DNA from: Actinomycetota bacterium
GTDB taxonomy: Bacteria; Actinomycetota; Actinomycetes; S36-B12
DNA length: 41,156 nucleotides
Direction of reading: 5' to 3'
NCBI GenBank assembly: GCA_017857875.1
Contig: JAFMCH010000010.1
Coordinates: 1 to 41,156 of the forward strand
A program made the position numbers and the translations under genes. The notes beneath the pieces are model-generated. The model did not search any database. It was not told the DNA's origin and worked only from the letters and a program-made list of their open reading frames with translations. Positions 21,571 through 30,798 of the stretch are shown here, one piece after another (positions within the stretch are counted from its first letter, which is position 1; each line of letters opens with the position of its first letter).

Positions 21571-22820
21571 CCTTTACCTTGAGCTATGTCGCGACGATAG
21601 TGACTGCCTCGCAACGAAATCTCCGCTACACCGGCATAGGCTCGACCGCGCGCCTGGGTCAAATCCCCACCCGTGCCGATAATGGACAACACGCGGCCAC
21701 CGGAGGAGACGAGATTTCCATCGGCGGCAAGTGCTGTTCCCGCGTGCAGCACTTGCACATCTGGGAGTGCGTCGGCGCGTTCATCACCGTTAATGACGTC
21801 ACCTAGAACAGGACTAGCGGGGTAGTTCTCCGCCGCCAGCACCACCGTTACCGCTGCATCGGCAGACCAGTGAAGTGGTTCTGCCGCCGCTAATGTGCCG
21901 GTGGCCGCAGCATGAAGCACGGGCCCAAGCGGAGATCGCAGTCGAGCCAACACGGCTTGGGTTTCCGGATCACCGAAGCGCGCATTGAACTCAACTACTC
22001 GAAGCCCGCGTGAAGTTAAAGCCAAACCTGCATAAAGCAAACCGGAGAACGGGATTCCATCGAGACGCATCCGGTCTACCGTGGGCTGAATCACTCGATT
22101 AACGATGTCGTCCACCAAGTCGACAGGTGCCCAGGGCAGTGGTGAATAGGCGCCCATGCCGCCGGTGTTTGGACCGGTGTCTTGCTCACCGACGCGCTTA
22201 TAGTCCTGGGCCGGCTGCAACGGCACCACCGACACACCATCGGTAATCGCAAAGAGCGACACCTCTGGACCGTCGAGATACTCCTCAATCACCACGGCGC
22301 TTTCACCCGGGCGGTGTAGACACTGCTGGGCATGGTCGGCCGCAGACTGTCTGTCCTCGGTGACCACCACGCCCTTACCGCCGGCGAGGCCATCGTCCTT
22401 CACCACGAAGGGGGCACCGAATCCGTCGAGTGCCGAATCAACCTCCTGCATAGTTGTGCATACCCGAGCCATCGCGGTGGGCACCCCGGCAGCGGCCATC
22501 ACCTGCTTGGCGAAAGCCTTGCTTCCTTCCAATAGCGCGGCTTCAGCCGATGGACCAAAGCAGGCGATACCCGCAGCTCTAACCGCGTCTGCGGCACCGT
22601 TGACGAGCGGAAGTTCTGGGCCGATCACGACCAGATCCACACCTTCGCTGGCTGCCAGCGCCGCGATTTGGGCCGAATCAGCAATATCGAGGGGCACGCT
22701 GGGAACTTCGCGAGAAATCCCAGCATTGCCAGGGGCGGCAATCACCTCGTCACCGCCCATGACGAGGGCGCGGATGATCGCGTGTTCGCGCGCACCGGAA
22801 CCGACCACGAGGATCTTCAC
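21567..22820 (-). CDS. purD: Phosphoribosylamine-glycine ligase (GAR synthetase)
   Basis: An ATP-grasp enzyme of about 417 residues that makes GAR from phosphoribosylamine and glycine, the second step of purine synthesis. The N-terminus KILVVGSGAREHAI is diagnostic. VIGPELPLVNG, FVVKDDGLAGGKGVVV (ATP-grasp), EEYLDGPEVSLFAITDG, GGMGAYSPLP and VVEFNARFGDPETQAVL follow in order. I start it at the GTG at 22820, where TAGTGT ends 8 nt upstream; a longer frame to 22901 has no conserved sequence. It heads the purD-purB-purC-galE run and is divergent from a lipoprotein gene. Confidence 0.94.
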   Translation of the reverse strand: MKILVVGSGAREHAIIRALVMGGDEVIAAPGNAGISREVPSVPLDIADSAQIAALAASEGVDLVVIGPELPLVNGAADAVRAAGIACFGPSAEAALLEGSKAFAKQVMAAAGVPTAMARVCTTMQEVDSALDGFGAPFVVKDDGLAGGKGVVVTEDRQSAADHAQQCLHRPGESAVVIEEYLDGPEVSLFAITDGVSVVPLQPAQDYKRVGEQDTGPNTGGMGAYSPLPWAPVDLVDDIVNRVIQPTVDRMRLDGIPFSGLLYAGLALTSRGLRVVEFNARFGDPETQAVLARLRSPLGPVLHAAATGTLAAAEPLHWSADAAVTVVLAAENYPASPVLGDVINGDERADALPDVQVLHAGTALAADGNLVSSGGRVLSIIGTGGDLTQARGRAYAGVAEISLRGSHYRRDIAQGKG

Positions 22821-22828
22821 AAAGGTGA

Positions 22829-22834
22829 ACACTA
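22829..22834 (-). promoter_or_regulatory. -10 box TAGTGT of the purD operon
   Basis: TAGTGT matches TANNNT and ends 8 nt before the GTG at 22820. It is part of a 44-bp divergent intergenic region with the lipoprotein promoter at 22853-22858. No PurR-like operator or riboswitch fits in this short space. Confidence 0.5.
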
Positions 22835-22852
22835 TCGGCCTTGGATTCCAAC

Positions 22853-22858
22853 TAGGCT
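22853..22858 (+). promoter_or_regulatory. -10 box TAGGCT of the Big_1-like lipoprotein gene
   Basis: TAGGCT matches TANNNT and ends 6 nt before the ATG at 22865, implying a leaderless mRNA. The purD -10 lies on the other strand 18 bp away. Confidence 0.55.
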
Positions 22859-22864
22859 GATCGC

Positions 22865-24280
22865 ATGCGCGCTCGATCCCAGCGACGAGCAGTGGGGGCA
22901 CTTACCTGCGCTCTGATCCTTTCAGTCACCGCATGCACGTCATCGGTCGATCCTGATTCCAACTCAGCCAGCCCGAGCCCGAGCACTTCTACGACTAGTT
23001 GCGCCGAAGGAGACCCGCTCGAGCCGCCCCGCGTCTTTAGCCTGACATTTGACGGCATCAGCGCCGACACCTTCGACACCACCCTGACCGTTCCCTTCGC
23101 TGGGCTCGACTCTGGACCCCTTGATCGCCCCTCGGTTGTTCGCGTTGCCGTGCTCACCTCAACCTCTAATGCTCCCGTCACGTTTTCCGCTCGCGGTGGC
23201 CAACTCCTCGAGCGACTCACTGACCCCTGGCAGAACGCCGGGGATCAACTCACCACCTTCAGCGTGGCCGGTGATTCACGGTGCACGGCCAGCGTGTTCC
23301 TTCTGGCCACGAAGGTCGGTACGGTGAAGGTTTCGGCGCAGGGCCAAAACCTCGAAATGGCCGAGGCTGCGGTGGTCACTAATCCAGCCGCTGCCAGGGA
23401 GGTGTCGGTTGCGACAGCCCGGTCAGCGGTGCGAGCGGGTGACACGGTTGAGACCACAGTCCGGGTGCAAGACGCCTTTGCAAACCCGATTTCCGGTGTC
23501 CCGGTTGTCATCACTACACCGCGAAAAGGCCCTGGCTTGTTTTTCAATGGGGCTCGTCGCGCGGTGGTTCTCACCGACGAGAACGGCCAAGCATCTACCG
23601 AACTCATCACGGTGGCGGGAGCGGGCTCATCCTTGACCATCAAAGCCAGTGGCGATTTACCCAGTTGCGACCGCTTGATCAATCAGTATCTTTGCGTCGC
23701 TGGTGAACCGGTTGACTTCTTCACCGAAGCCCAGGCGACTGACAGGGTCAAGGTTCGCGTACGGCAGCCTAAGGTCGTTGTCACCAGCCCCCAGGAAGGT
23801 GCCGCGCTCTCTTCCGGGCAGGTGTTCGTCGTAAATGCCACCACCGCTGGGGTTGCCCCGGGCACGCTAGCCCAGGTGCTGTGGGGTGATGAGGTCGTGG
23901 CCTTGGGCAGTGTCGAGGAGGACGGGTCACTCACGGCCTCCGACGTACCTGCCCGAACCACCTCCGGGAATCGCACGTATCAACTCGTGGTGGGTTCACT
24001 TCCACGATCACCGCTTGACTTGACCGTCCGCAACTTCAATGTGATCGGCGCTGCGGCCACAGGCCAGCGACTTGTTCTCGATATCGCTCCCGGTTCATGG
24101 CCTACCGGCACCACCATCATTGTGTTGCGGGACGGAAAGCGGTTGACCAGCGCCGAGGTAGGTGCCGTGGGAAGCACCATTCAACTTTCGGTGCCCAACC
24201 AGACCGGTTTCTACAACGTTCGAGTTCGCGCGGCCGGTGTCGTCGTCAACGGCAACCAACCCTTTGCTGTCTTGAACTAG
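22865..24280 (+). CDS. Lipoprotein with bacterial Ig-like (Big_1-type) domain
   Basis: A 471-residue predicted lipoprotein. The signal sequence ends in the lipobox VTAC near residues 21-24, followed by a Ser/Pro/Thr-rich spacer. All-beta domains follow. The middle one (about 178-265: REVSVATARSAVRAGDTVETTVRVQDAFANPISGVPVVI...TDENGQASTEL) has the hallmark of invasin/intimin Big_1 Ig-like domains. The C-terminal half (VVVTSPQEGAALSSGQVFVV onward) looks like two more Ig/FN3-like beta domains. It is probably surface-exposed and adhesive or structural, with no catalytic motif. The stop codon overlaps the convergent aminotransferase stop within the tetranucleotide CTAG. Confidence 0.78.
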   Translation: MRARSQRRAVGALTCALILSVTACTSSVDPDSNSASPSPSTSTTSCAEGDPLEPPRVFSLTFDGISADTFDTTLTVPFAGLDSGPLDRPSVVRVAVLTSTSNAPVTFSARGGQLLERLTDPWQNAGDQLTTFSVAGDSRCTASVFLLATKVGTVKVSAQGQNLEMAEAAVVTNPAAAREVSVATARSAVRAGDTVETTVRVQDAFANPISGVPVVITTPRKGPGLFFNGARRAVVLTDENGQASTELITVAGAGSSLTIKASGDLPSCDRLINQYLCVAGEPVDFFTEAQATDRVKVRVRQPKVVVTSPQEGAALSSGQVFVVNATTAGVAPGTLAQVLWGDEVVALGSVEEDGSLTASDVPARTTSGNRTYQLVVGSLPRSPLDLTVRNFNVIGAAATGQRLVLDIAPGSWPTGTTIIVLRDGKRLTSAEVGAVGSTIQLSVPNQTGFYNVRVRAAGVVVNGNQPFAVLN

Positions 24281-25623
24281 CCCTCGTAGTGAGCGTCAAC
24301 CAAGGTGAACACCTCATCCAAGATCGCAAGGCCCTCTTTGGCCTCAGCATCGGTCACCGTGCACGGCGGCACGACATGGAGTCGATTGAAATTGGTGAAC
24401 GGCATGAGCCCGCGAGCACGACACTCGGCCACCAACTGCCCCATGGCTGGGGAGGTACCCCCGTAGGGAGCCAATGGCTCGCGCGTTACCCGGTCTTTGA
24501 CCAGATCAAGGGCCCAAAAAACGCCGAGTCCGCGCACCTCACCGATCACCGGATGACGCTCCGCTAAATCGGCCAGGCCAGGTGCCAGCACCTCGCGGCC
24601 AATGCGCGCCGCATTCTCCACGATTGCCTCCTCCTTCATCGCATCGATCGAGGCGACGATCGAAGCGGCGGCAATCGGGTGACCGGAATAGGTGAGTCCA
24701 CCGGGAAAGACCCTGTCGCGGAATGTGTCGGCGACCGCACCGGAGATCACGACTCCACCCACCGGTATGTAACCGGAGTTTGATCCCTTGGCAAAAGTGA
24801 TGAGGTCTGGTTCGGCTGGCCAGTGTTGCCAAGCAAACCATTCGCCTGTGCGGCCGAATCCGCTCATGACCTCGTCGGCGATCCAGAGAATGTCGTATTT
24901 GTCGCATAGGGCGCGTACGCCCTCGAGGTAACCCGGCGGCGGAATCAGCACGCCGGCGGTGCCGACAACCGACTCGATCAAGATGGCACCGATCGTGCTG
25001 GGTCCTTCGAACTGAATCACCTGCTCAAGGTGAGTGAGCGCACGTTCGGATTCCTGCTCGGGCGAGTCCGACCAAAACGGCGAACGATACGGGTAGGGGC
25101 CGAAGAAATGCACATGCTGGGATGCATATTCATTGGGCCAACGGCGTGGATCACCGGTCGCGGCAATCGAAGCACCGGTGTTGCCGTGATACGAACGATA
25201 AAACGACAAGACCTTGTGCTTATGGGTGTGAATACGTGCCATCCGAATCGCATTCTCGATGGCATCGGCGCCGCCATTAGTGAAGAAGACCATGCGATGG
25301 CGATCACCTGCGAGGTCAACGATCCGGCGGGCGGCTTCACCGCGCATGTCATTGGCGTGCTGCGGGGCAATGGTTGATAGAGCCTGCGCCTGCTTCGCAA
25401 TCGCCGCCACCACCTTGGGATGCTGGTGACCAATATTGACGTTGACAAGTTGACTGGAGAAGTCCAGGTATCGATTGCCGTCGTAGTCCCAGAAGTAACA
25501 ACCTTCGGCGGCCTGAACGGGCAGTGGCGTGATAGCACCCTGTGCGCTCCACGAATGAAACACGTACTCGCGATCAAGATCGTAGACTTCGCGGCCACGC
25601 TGCGGATCGGGTGTAACGCTCAT
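24277..25623 (-). CDS. Class III (omega) aminotransferase, PLP-dependent
   Basis: A 448-residue fold-type I aminotransferase of the ornithine/omega-amino acid group. Key motifs are the N-terminal FHSWSAQG, FTNGGADAIENAIRMAR (PLP phosphate contact), SYHGNT, DEVMSGFGRTG (Asp to the PLP ring nitrogen) and TFAKGSNSGYIPVGG with the Schiff-base Lys. The N-terminal HSWSAQ pattern is shared with taurine-pyruvate and beta-alanine/putrescine-type transaminases, so an omega-amino donor is likely but the exact substrate is open. An AAAGGAGG ribosome-binding site supports the ATG at 25623. It is the third gene of a run with the DapC-like aminotransferase and rpiB, starting 27 bp after rpiB. Confidence 0.87.
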   Translation of the reverse strand: MSVTPDPQRGREVYDLDREYVFHSWSAQGAITPLPVQAAEGCYFWDYDGNRYLDFSSQLVNVNIGHQHPKVVAAIAKQAQALSTIAPQHANDMRGEAARRIVDLAGDRHRMVFFTNGGADAIENAIRMARIHTHKHKVLSFYRSYHGNTGASIAATGDPRRWPNEYASQHVHFFGPYPYRSPFWSDSPEQESERALTHLEQVIQFEGPSTIGAILIESVVGTAGVLIPPPGYLEGVRALCDKYDILWIADEVMSGFGRTGEWFAWQHWPAEPDLITFAKGSNSGYIPVGGVVISGAVADTFRDRVFPGGLTYSGHPIAAASIVASIDAMKEEAIVENAARIGREVLAPGLADLAERHPVIGEVRGLGVFWALDLVKDRVTREPLAPYGGTSPAMGQLVAECRARGLMPFTNFNRLHVVPPCTVTDAEAKEGLAILDEVFTLVDAHYEG

Positions 25624-25650
25624 AAGGATCCTCCTTTGAATCCGCCTGGA

Positions 25651-26076
25651 CTAATCCAGCTGCTCGACTCTAGCGGTGTGCCGACCGCCCTCAAATGCGG
25701 TCGCAAAGAAGATGCGTAGGAGTTCTTTAGCGGTTGGTAGTGGGGTCACTCGAGCACCAAGGCAAGCCACATTCGCATTGTTATGCCGACGCGTCATTTC
25801 CGCGTCGTACATGTCTCGCAAAATGCCCCCACGAGCTCCGTGCACCTTGTTGACCGCCATGCAAATCCCCTGACCGCTGCCACAGATAGCCACGCCAAAG
25901 TCCGCTTCGCCGCTGGCGACGAGCCGACCAACTTCCGCCCCATAAATCGGATAATCCGTGCGCTCTTGCGAGTCGGTGCCCGCGTTGAGCACCTCGTGAC
26001 CCATCTGGGTGAGCCACGACATGAGCGGCTCCTTCAGCGGGAAACCCGCGTGATCGCTGCCAATCGCAATTCTCAT
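25651..26076 (-). CDS. rpiB: Ribose-5-phosphate isomerase B
   Basis: A 141-residue RpiB/LacAB-family isomerase interconverting ribose 5-phosphate and ribulose 5-phosphate in the pentose phosphate pathway. SDHAGFPLKE (phosphate and active-site Asp/His region), YPIYG, ICGSGQGICMAVNKVHGAR (catalytic Cys and anion hole) and RRHNNANVACLGAR are all present. The length is slightly below the usual about 150. Its ATG overlaps the TGA of the DapC-like gene by 4 bp, so it is coupled to it, and the class III aminotransferase follows. Confidence 0.93.
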   Translation of the reverse strand: MRIAIGSDHAGFPLKEPLMSWLTQMGHEVLNAGTDSQERTDYPIYGAEVGRLVASGEADFGVAICGSGQGICMAVNKVHGARGGILRDMYDAEMTRRHNNANVACLGARVTPLPTAKELLRIFFATAFEGGRHTARVEQLD

Positions 26077-27305
26077 GTGGCTCCCTCATGTTGGGTCGAT
26101 GGTTGGTCAACGGCAGCCTGCAGCCGCCGCACCGCCTCGTTCAGCATCTGCTCTGACTTGCAAAATGCCCAGCGCAGAGTCTGATTTCCTATCTGCTTAT
26201 CCGGCCCCACCTGCTGCACCCGATGATGACCCAACGGAGCGCGCAATAACGGAATCGCTGCGACCCCCGCATGCTCAGGCATCCATAGGGCGAGTTCATT
26301 GGCGTCGGTGAAGCCAAAGGGTCCAAGGTCGCTGGTCAGAAAATATGTTCCTTGCGAAGGATTAACCGCGAAGCCAACCTCGGTGAGACCTGAACTCAAG
26401 ATGTCTCGTCGGTGCTGCATTCCTAGGCGCAGACCTTCGAAATAGTCATCCGGGAGTGACAGGCCGAAGGCGAACGCGTATTGAAAGGGGCCACCGGAAG
26501 CAAAGGAAAGATGTTGGCGCACAGTGCGGACCGCTGCGATGAGATCGGCTGGTCCACTGGCCCAACCGACCTTCCAACCGGTTAACGAAAACATTTTGCC
26601 GCCACTGCCCACCGTGATGGTACGTTCGGCCATGCCTTCAATTGTTGCCATGGGCACATGCCGACTCTGGTCAAACCAAAGGTGCTCATAGACCTCATCG
26701 GAGATCACAATGAGGTCATTGGCGATCGCAATGTTCGCGATCCCTCGCATCTCATCTTCTGTGAACACCACTCCCGTGGGGTTGTGTGGCGAGTTCACGA
26801 GCAACACGCGCGTGCGGTTGGTAATAGCCGCCGCCAGGGCCTGAAGATCAGGTCGAAAATTCGGTGCCTGCAGTTCGACGCTCACTCGGGTCGCCCCGGC
26901 AAGATCGATTCCCGCGCCATACAGGTCAAACCACGGCTCAAAGATGACTACTTCATCACCCGGCTCGCACAACGCCAACAGGGCTGCCTGAATAATTTCA
27001 CTGGCCCCCGTTGCCACCACGACTCCTGCATCTGGATCAATATCGATTCCGTAGAAGCGACGCTGATGCTTCGCAATTGCTCGACGAAGCTCTGGGATGC
27101 CCTGGGTAGGTGGATACTGATTGCCCCGTCCCTCAGCGATGGCCGCGGCTGCGGCCTCGCGAATCTCTGCAGGCCCATCCTCCTGCGGAAAACCCTGACC
27201 CAGGTTGATCGCATCATGCTGGCCGGCCAAGGCGGACATTTCTGCGAAAATACTGCGCTCATGGGAGCGCATTCGCTCAACCAATGACTGGGGACGAGCC
27301 GACAT
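26073..27305 (-). CDS. Class I/II aminotransferase, DapC-like
   Basis: A fold-type I aminotransferase of about 410 residues. The sequence FAEMSALAGQHDAINLGQGFPQEDGP, NQYPPTQGIPELRRAIAKHQRRFYG, NSPHNPTGVVF, SDEVYEHLWFD and SGGKMFSLTGWKVGWASGP (Schiff-base Lys) closely follows the mycobacterial Rv0858c protein, assigned as N-succinyldiaminopimelate aminotransferase (DapC). A kynurenine/methionine-type transaminase is the main alternative. I start it at the ATG at 27305: the conserved sequence begins there, and TACTGT ends 7 nt upstream. A longer frame to 27554 runs antisense through the neighbouring gene. It heads the operon with rpiB and the class III aminotransferase. Confidence 0.87.
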   Translation of the reverse strand: MSARPQSLVERMRSHERSIFAEMSALAGQHDAINLGQGFPQEDGPAEIREAAAAAIAEGRGNQYPPTQGIPELRRAIAKHQRRFYGIDIDPDAGVVVATGASEIIQAALLALCEPGDEVVIFEPWFDLYGAGIDLAGATRVSVELQAPNFRPDLQALAAAITNRTRVLLVNSPHNPTGVVFTEDEMRGIANIAIANDLIVISDEVYEHLWFDQSRHVPMATIEGMAERTITVGSGGKMFSLTGWKVGWASGPADLIAAVRTVRQHLSFASGGPFQYAFAFGLSLPDDYFEGLRLGMQHRRDILSSGLTEVGFAVNPSQGTYFLTSDLGPFGFTDANELALWMPEHAGVAAIPLLRAPLGHHRVQQVGPDKQIGNQTLRWAFCKSEQMLNEAVRRLQAAVDQPSTQHEGAT

Positions 27306-27312
27306 GGCCCCC

Positions 27313-27318
27313 ACAGTA
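27313..27318 (-). promoter_or_regulatory. -10 box TACTGT of the DapC-like operon
   Basis: TACTGT matches TANNNT and ends 7 nt before the ATG at 27305, giving a leaderless transcript. The divergent gene at 27345 starts only 39 bp away. Confidence 0.5.
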
Positions 27319-27344
27319 GTGGGGAGGTAGGGCAGGATGGACCC

Positions 27345-27824
27345 ATGCCATCGATTGAGTTTGTCACGCTCGCCCACCACGCCGAGGCCATCAACGGCCT
27401 GCTCTACCTTCAAGGAGCCGGTTGGTCTGAGGTCGAACAGCCCTTCGACACCGACGGCAACGCCGGAACGGTGCACCTTGGCATTGGCGTGAGCCTGCTC
27501 ATTGGCTGGAATGAAACCAACCGAAGCTTTCCGCTCACGATCACAGTCGCCCATGAAGATGGTGAAACCCTGTTCGAGGTCGAGGGAGCGGTCGAAGCCG
27601 GCCGTCCTGCCGGATCAACCCCCGGGGCCGATATTCGAAGCGTGTTGGCCGTGAGCGGCGAGGTGCAGTTCGGGCGCGCTGGCGGCTATGTTGTCAAAGC
27701 CAGCGTCGGTGACGATTCGGGTGCCGGCCTTCGATCAGTGCAATTTCGGGTGCTGTTTCCGGCCACGCGTGAACGCGGACCGGTTGGCCCAGCCGGTCCC
27801 GCCGACTTCACGCTGCCTGAATAG
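27345..27824 (+). CDS. Conserved hypothetical protein, DUF6941-like
   Basis: A 159-residue protein with no signal peptide or membrane segment. The start MPSIEFVTLAHHAEAINGLLYLQGAGWSE (first about 29 residues in two parts: PSIEFVTLAHHAE and GLLYLQGAGW) and a beta-rich middle (LTITVAHEDGETLFEVEG) with a closing RSVQFRVLF resemble actinobacterial proteins grouped as DUF6941, as far as I can judge by eye. The function is unknown. CAGGAT 6 nt before the ATG may be a weak -10 or ribosome-binding site. It is divergent from the DapC-like operon. Its 3' end overlaps the convergent clpB end by 17 bp. Confidence 0.6.
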   Translation: MPSIEFVTLAHHAEAINGLLYLQGAGWSEVEQPFDTDGNAGTVHLGIGVSLLIGWNETNRSFPLTITVAHEDGETLFEVEGAVEAGRPAGSTPGADIRSVLAVSGEVQFGRAGGYVVKASVGDDSGAGLRSVQFRVLFPATRERGPVGPAGPADFTLPE

Positions 27825-30396
27825 GCGCTACCTCCAGGCCCTCGCCGTCGGATTTCGCACTGATGCGCACATTGTTTCCGTCGTGAATCGTGCCGGCCAA
27901 AATCTCCTTAGCGAGCGGGTCACCGATGGCTGTCTGCACGAGTCGGCGTAGTGGGCGCGCACCGTAGGCCGGCTCGAACCCCTTGTTCACCAGCCATGAT
28001 TTTGCTTCATCGGTGAGCTCCAAGGTGATGCGCCGATCGGCCAACCGATGTGACAGTTGATCTACCTGAAGTAGCGCAATCTTCTCCAACTCAGCGCGAT
28101 CCAGCGGCTCAAACATGACCATGGCATCAAGTCGGTTAAGAAACTCCGGCCGGAAGTGCTGACGCACGAGGACAAGTGCCTCTTCCTTACGTTCACTAAA
28201 TGGCCGCTCGACATCGACCAAGTATTGAGAACCAAGATTCGATGTGAGAATCAAGATCGCATTTCTGAAGTCGACCGTACGGCCTTGACCATCGGTTAAG
28301 CGTCCGTCGTCGAGCACCTGCAGCAAAATATCGAACACCTCAGGGTGGGCCTTCTCAACCTCATCAAGCAAGACCACCGAGTAGGGCCGCCTCCGCACCG
28401 CCTCGGTCAGTTGACCACCCTCTTCATATCCGACATACCCCGGCGGAGCACCGACCAGGCGCGATACCGAGTGCTTTTCTGAGTACTCACTCATGTCGAT
28501 ACGCACCATTGCGCGTTCATCGTCAAAGAGAAACTCTGCCAATGCTTTTGACAATTCCGTCTTGCCCACACCTGTTGGTCCGAGGAACAAGAAGGATCCG
28601 GTGGGTCGATTCGGATCGGCAATACCGGCACGGCTTCGGCGAACGGCATCACTGACTTCACGAACCGCTTCGGATTGACCCACAACACGCTTGTCCAGAT
28701 AACTCTCCATTCGCAGCAGTTTTTCCGACTCCCCTTCGAGTAGTCGACCGGCCGGAATACCCGTCCAAGCCGCAACCACCTCAGCGATGTCATCTGCTGT
28801 CACTTCTTCACTCACCATCGCCGAATCACGCTCATTGGTATCGGCTGTGACGCGCTCCAATTCCTCCTCGAACGTCGGAATCTCACCGTAGAGAATCCGT
28901 GAGGCTTGCTCAAAGTCACCCGACCGCTGCGCCTTGTCAGCGACGGCACGCAGGTCATCGATAAGCACCTTCAGCTCGCCAATGCGATCAAGACCTGCTT
29001 TCTCGGTCTCCCACTTCGCGCGAAGACCCGACACTTCCTCTTCCTTATCGGCAATCTCGGCTCGCAATTTTTCCAAGCGCTGCACGCTGGCTTCATCCGT
29101 TTCCTTGGAGACCGCAAGCTCCTCCATCCTGAGTCGATCAACCTGACGCTGCAACACATCAATCTCAACGGGTGAGGAGTCGATCTCCATGCGCAGACGC
29201 GCAGCGGATTCGTCCATCAGGTCGATCGCTTTGTCGGGCAGGAATCGCGACGTGATGTAACGATCAGACAGCGTTGCAGCAGCCACCAGCGCACTGTCAG
29301 CGATGACGACTTTGTGATGCGCCTCGTACTTCTCCTTGATACCGCGCAAGATGGCAATAGTGTCTTCGACACTGGGTTGGTCAACGAGCACCTGTTGGAA
29401 ACGCCGTTCCAGAGCGGCATCCTTCTCGATGTATTCGCGGTATTCATCGAGGGTGGTTGCCCCGATCATGCGTAACTCACCGCGCGCGAGCATCGGCTTC
29501 AACATATTGCCTGCATCCATCGCCGAGTCTCCGCCAGCTCCGGCGCCAACCACGGTATGCAATTCGTCAATAAACGTCACGACCTGGCCGTCGCTGTCTT
29601 TGATTTCGTCGAGTACGGCCTTCAATCGCTCTTCGAACTCGCCTCGATACTTCGCACCGGCCACCATTGCACCGAGATCAAGGGAAATAAGGGTCTTGCC
29701 CGCCAACGAGGTTGGTACGTCACCTTCGACCATTCGGCGCGCTAATCCTTCAACCACCGCGGTCTTGCCTACACCGGGATCGCCGATAAGCACCGGGTTA
29801 TTTTTGGTGCGGCGGGACAGCACCTGAATAGTGCGCCTGATCTCCTCATCGCGGCCGATAACCGGATCAATTTTTCCCTCACGCGCACGAGCCGTCAGGT
29901 CAACTCCGTACTTCTCCAATGCCTGAAAAGTACCTTCGGGGTCTGGTGATGTCACGCGTGCTCCTCCTCGAATCCGGTCGAGTGCTTCCAGCAAAGCCTC
30001 CGGTGTTGCACCCGCCTGCGTCAACCGATCTTGACACCCGGGTTTGCTAGCAAGGCCAATGAGCAAGTGTTCGGTACTGACATATTCATCGCCGCGATCG
30101 GCCGCCATAACACGGGCAGCCTCAACCACCGCATACGACGCTGAGCTCAGTTGTGGCGCAGACACCGTCGCACCACTCGCAGTTGGCAACGCCTCCACAC
30201 CAGCACGGATTTCGCTCGTGAGGGCGGGCACGTTGACGTCAACGGCGGCCAAGAGTGCGGTGGCAATGCCTTCACCCTGTTGCAGTAAAGAATCAAGAAT
30301 GTGTAGCGGCTCTACCTGCGCGTTGCCTTGGGCCGCGGCCAGGCGCACCGAAGCGCTCAGTGCTTCTTGTGCTCGGGTAGTGAATTGAATATCCAT
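27808..30396 (-). CDS. clpB: ClpB disaggregase
   Basis: An 862-residue AAA+ chaperone that pulls proteins out of aggregates with DnaK. An N-terminal Clp_N double repeat (about 1-145) is followed by NBD1 with Walker A GDPGVGKT and Walker B VTFIDELH. The coiled-coil M-domain (about 405-525, rich in [19 protein letters not shown]-type heptads) distinguishes ClpB from ClpA/C. NBD2 has GPTGVGKT and [16 protein letters not shown]. The length is normal for the family. It begins 39 bp after hspR on the same strand with no visible promoter between, so it appears to be the last gene of the dnaK heat-shock run. It ends overlapping a convergent gene. Confidence 0.96.
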   Translation of the reverse strand: MDIQFTTRAQEALSASVRLAAAQGNAQVEPLHILDSLLQQGEGIATALLAAVDVNVPALTSEIRAGVEALPTASGATVSAPQLSSASYAVVEAARVMAADRGDEYVSTEHLLIGLASKPGCQDRLTQAGATPEALLEALDRIRGGARVTSPDPEGTFQALEKYGVDLTARAREGKIDPVIGRDEEIRRTIQVLSRRTKNNPVLIGDPGVGKTAVVEGLARRMVEGDVPTSLAGKTLISLDLGAMVAGAKYRGEFEERLKAVLDEIKDSDGQVVTFIDELHTVVGAGAGGDSAMDAGNMLKPMLARGELRMIGATTLDEYREYIEKDAALERRFQQVLVDQPSVEDTIAILRGIKEKYEAHHKVVIADSALVAAATLSDRYITSRFLPDKAIDLMDESAARLRMEIDSSPVEIDVLQRQVDRLRMEELAVSKETDEASVQRLEKLRAEIADKEEEVSGLRAKWETEKAGLDRIGELKVLIDDLRAVADKAQRSGDFEQASRILYGEIPTFEEELERVTADTNERDSAMVSEEVTADDIAEVVAAWTGIPAGRLLEGESEKLLRMESYLDKRVVGQSEAVREVSDAVRRSRAGIADPNRPTGSFLFLGPTGVGKTELSKALAEFLFDDERAMVRIDMSEYSEKHSVSRLVGAPPGYVGYEEGGQLTEAVRRRPYSVVLLDEVEKAHPEVFDILLQVLDDGRLTDGQGRTVDFRNAILILTSNLGSQYLVDVERPFSERKEEALVLVRQHFRPEFLNRLDAMVMFEPLDRAELEKIALLQVDQLSHRLADRRITLELTDEAKSWLVNKGFEPAYGARPLRRLVQTAIGDPLAKEILAGTIHDGNNVRISAKSDGEGLEVAPIQAA

Positions 30397-30435
30397 ATGG
30401 CCTGTTCGCTTTCGTGACGAGGTGGATTCAAGTAT

Positions 30436-30771
30436 TTATGCGCGCCGTCGACGACGCGGGTTCCACAGCACTAACGCGGTGGAAGGCTTGTCTCGGCGCA
30501 GTTCGGTTAGTTGTTCCCGGGCCCGGTCAAGTTGTGCCTCCAAATCAAGTACACGTTGAATACCCGCGAGGTTCACGCCCGCAGCCGACAGATCGGCGAT
30601 CTCCTGCAATCGACTGATGTCTCGCATGCTGTAGAGCCGATTACGCCCATTGGCTCGCTGAGGGCTGACCAAACCAAGACGGTCATACTGACGCAGAGTT
30701 TGTGGATGCAAGTCGGTCAGTTGCGCGGCCACAGATATGGCATACACCGGGGTGGTGTCGTTATGTTCCAT
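30436..30771 (-). CDS. hspR: HspR, MerR-type heat-shock repressor
   Basis: A 111-residue MerR-family protein. The winged helix is at the N-terminus (YAISVAAQLTDLHPQTLRQYDRLGLVSPQR...RLYSMRDISRLQEI), followed by a short coiled coil (LDLEAQLDRAREQLTELRRD) and an Arg-rich tail. In actinobacteria HspR represses the dnaK operon and clpB at HAIR operators, with DnaK as co-repressor. Here it lies between dnaJ (27-bp gap) and clpB (39-bp gap), as in the usual dnaK-grpE-dnaJ-hspR order. The operator candidate is the inverted repeat at 34492-34528. Confidence 0.94.
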   Translation of the reverse strand: MEHNDTTPVYAISVAAQLTDLHPQTLRQYDRLGLVSPQRANGRNRLYSMRDISRLQEIADLSAAGVNLAGIQRVLDLEAQLDRAREQLTELRRDKPSTALVLWNPRRRRRA

Positions 30772-30798
30772 CTTTAACTCAATTCGCTTACTTTTTGA

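Noticed and set aside
22821-22901. N-terminal extension of PurD
   Set aside because: The family begins with KILVVGSGAREHA at the GTG 22820; the extension covers both divergent promoters.
27306-27554. N-terminal extension of the DapC-like aminotransferase
   Set aside because: It runs antisense through the well-formed gene at 27345-27824 and has no similarity to the family; the TACTGT box supports the start at 27305.
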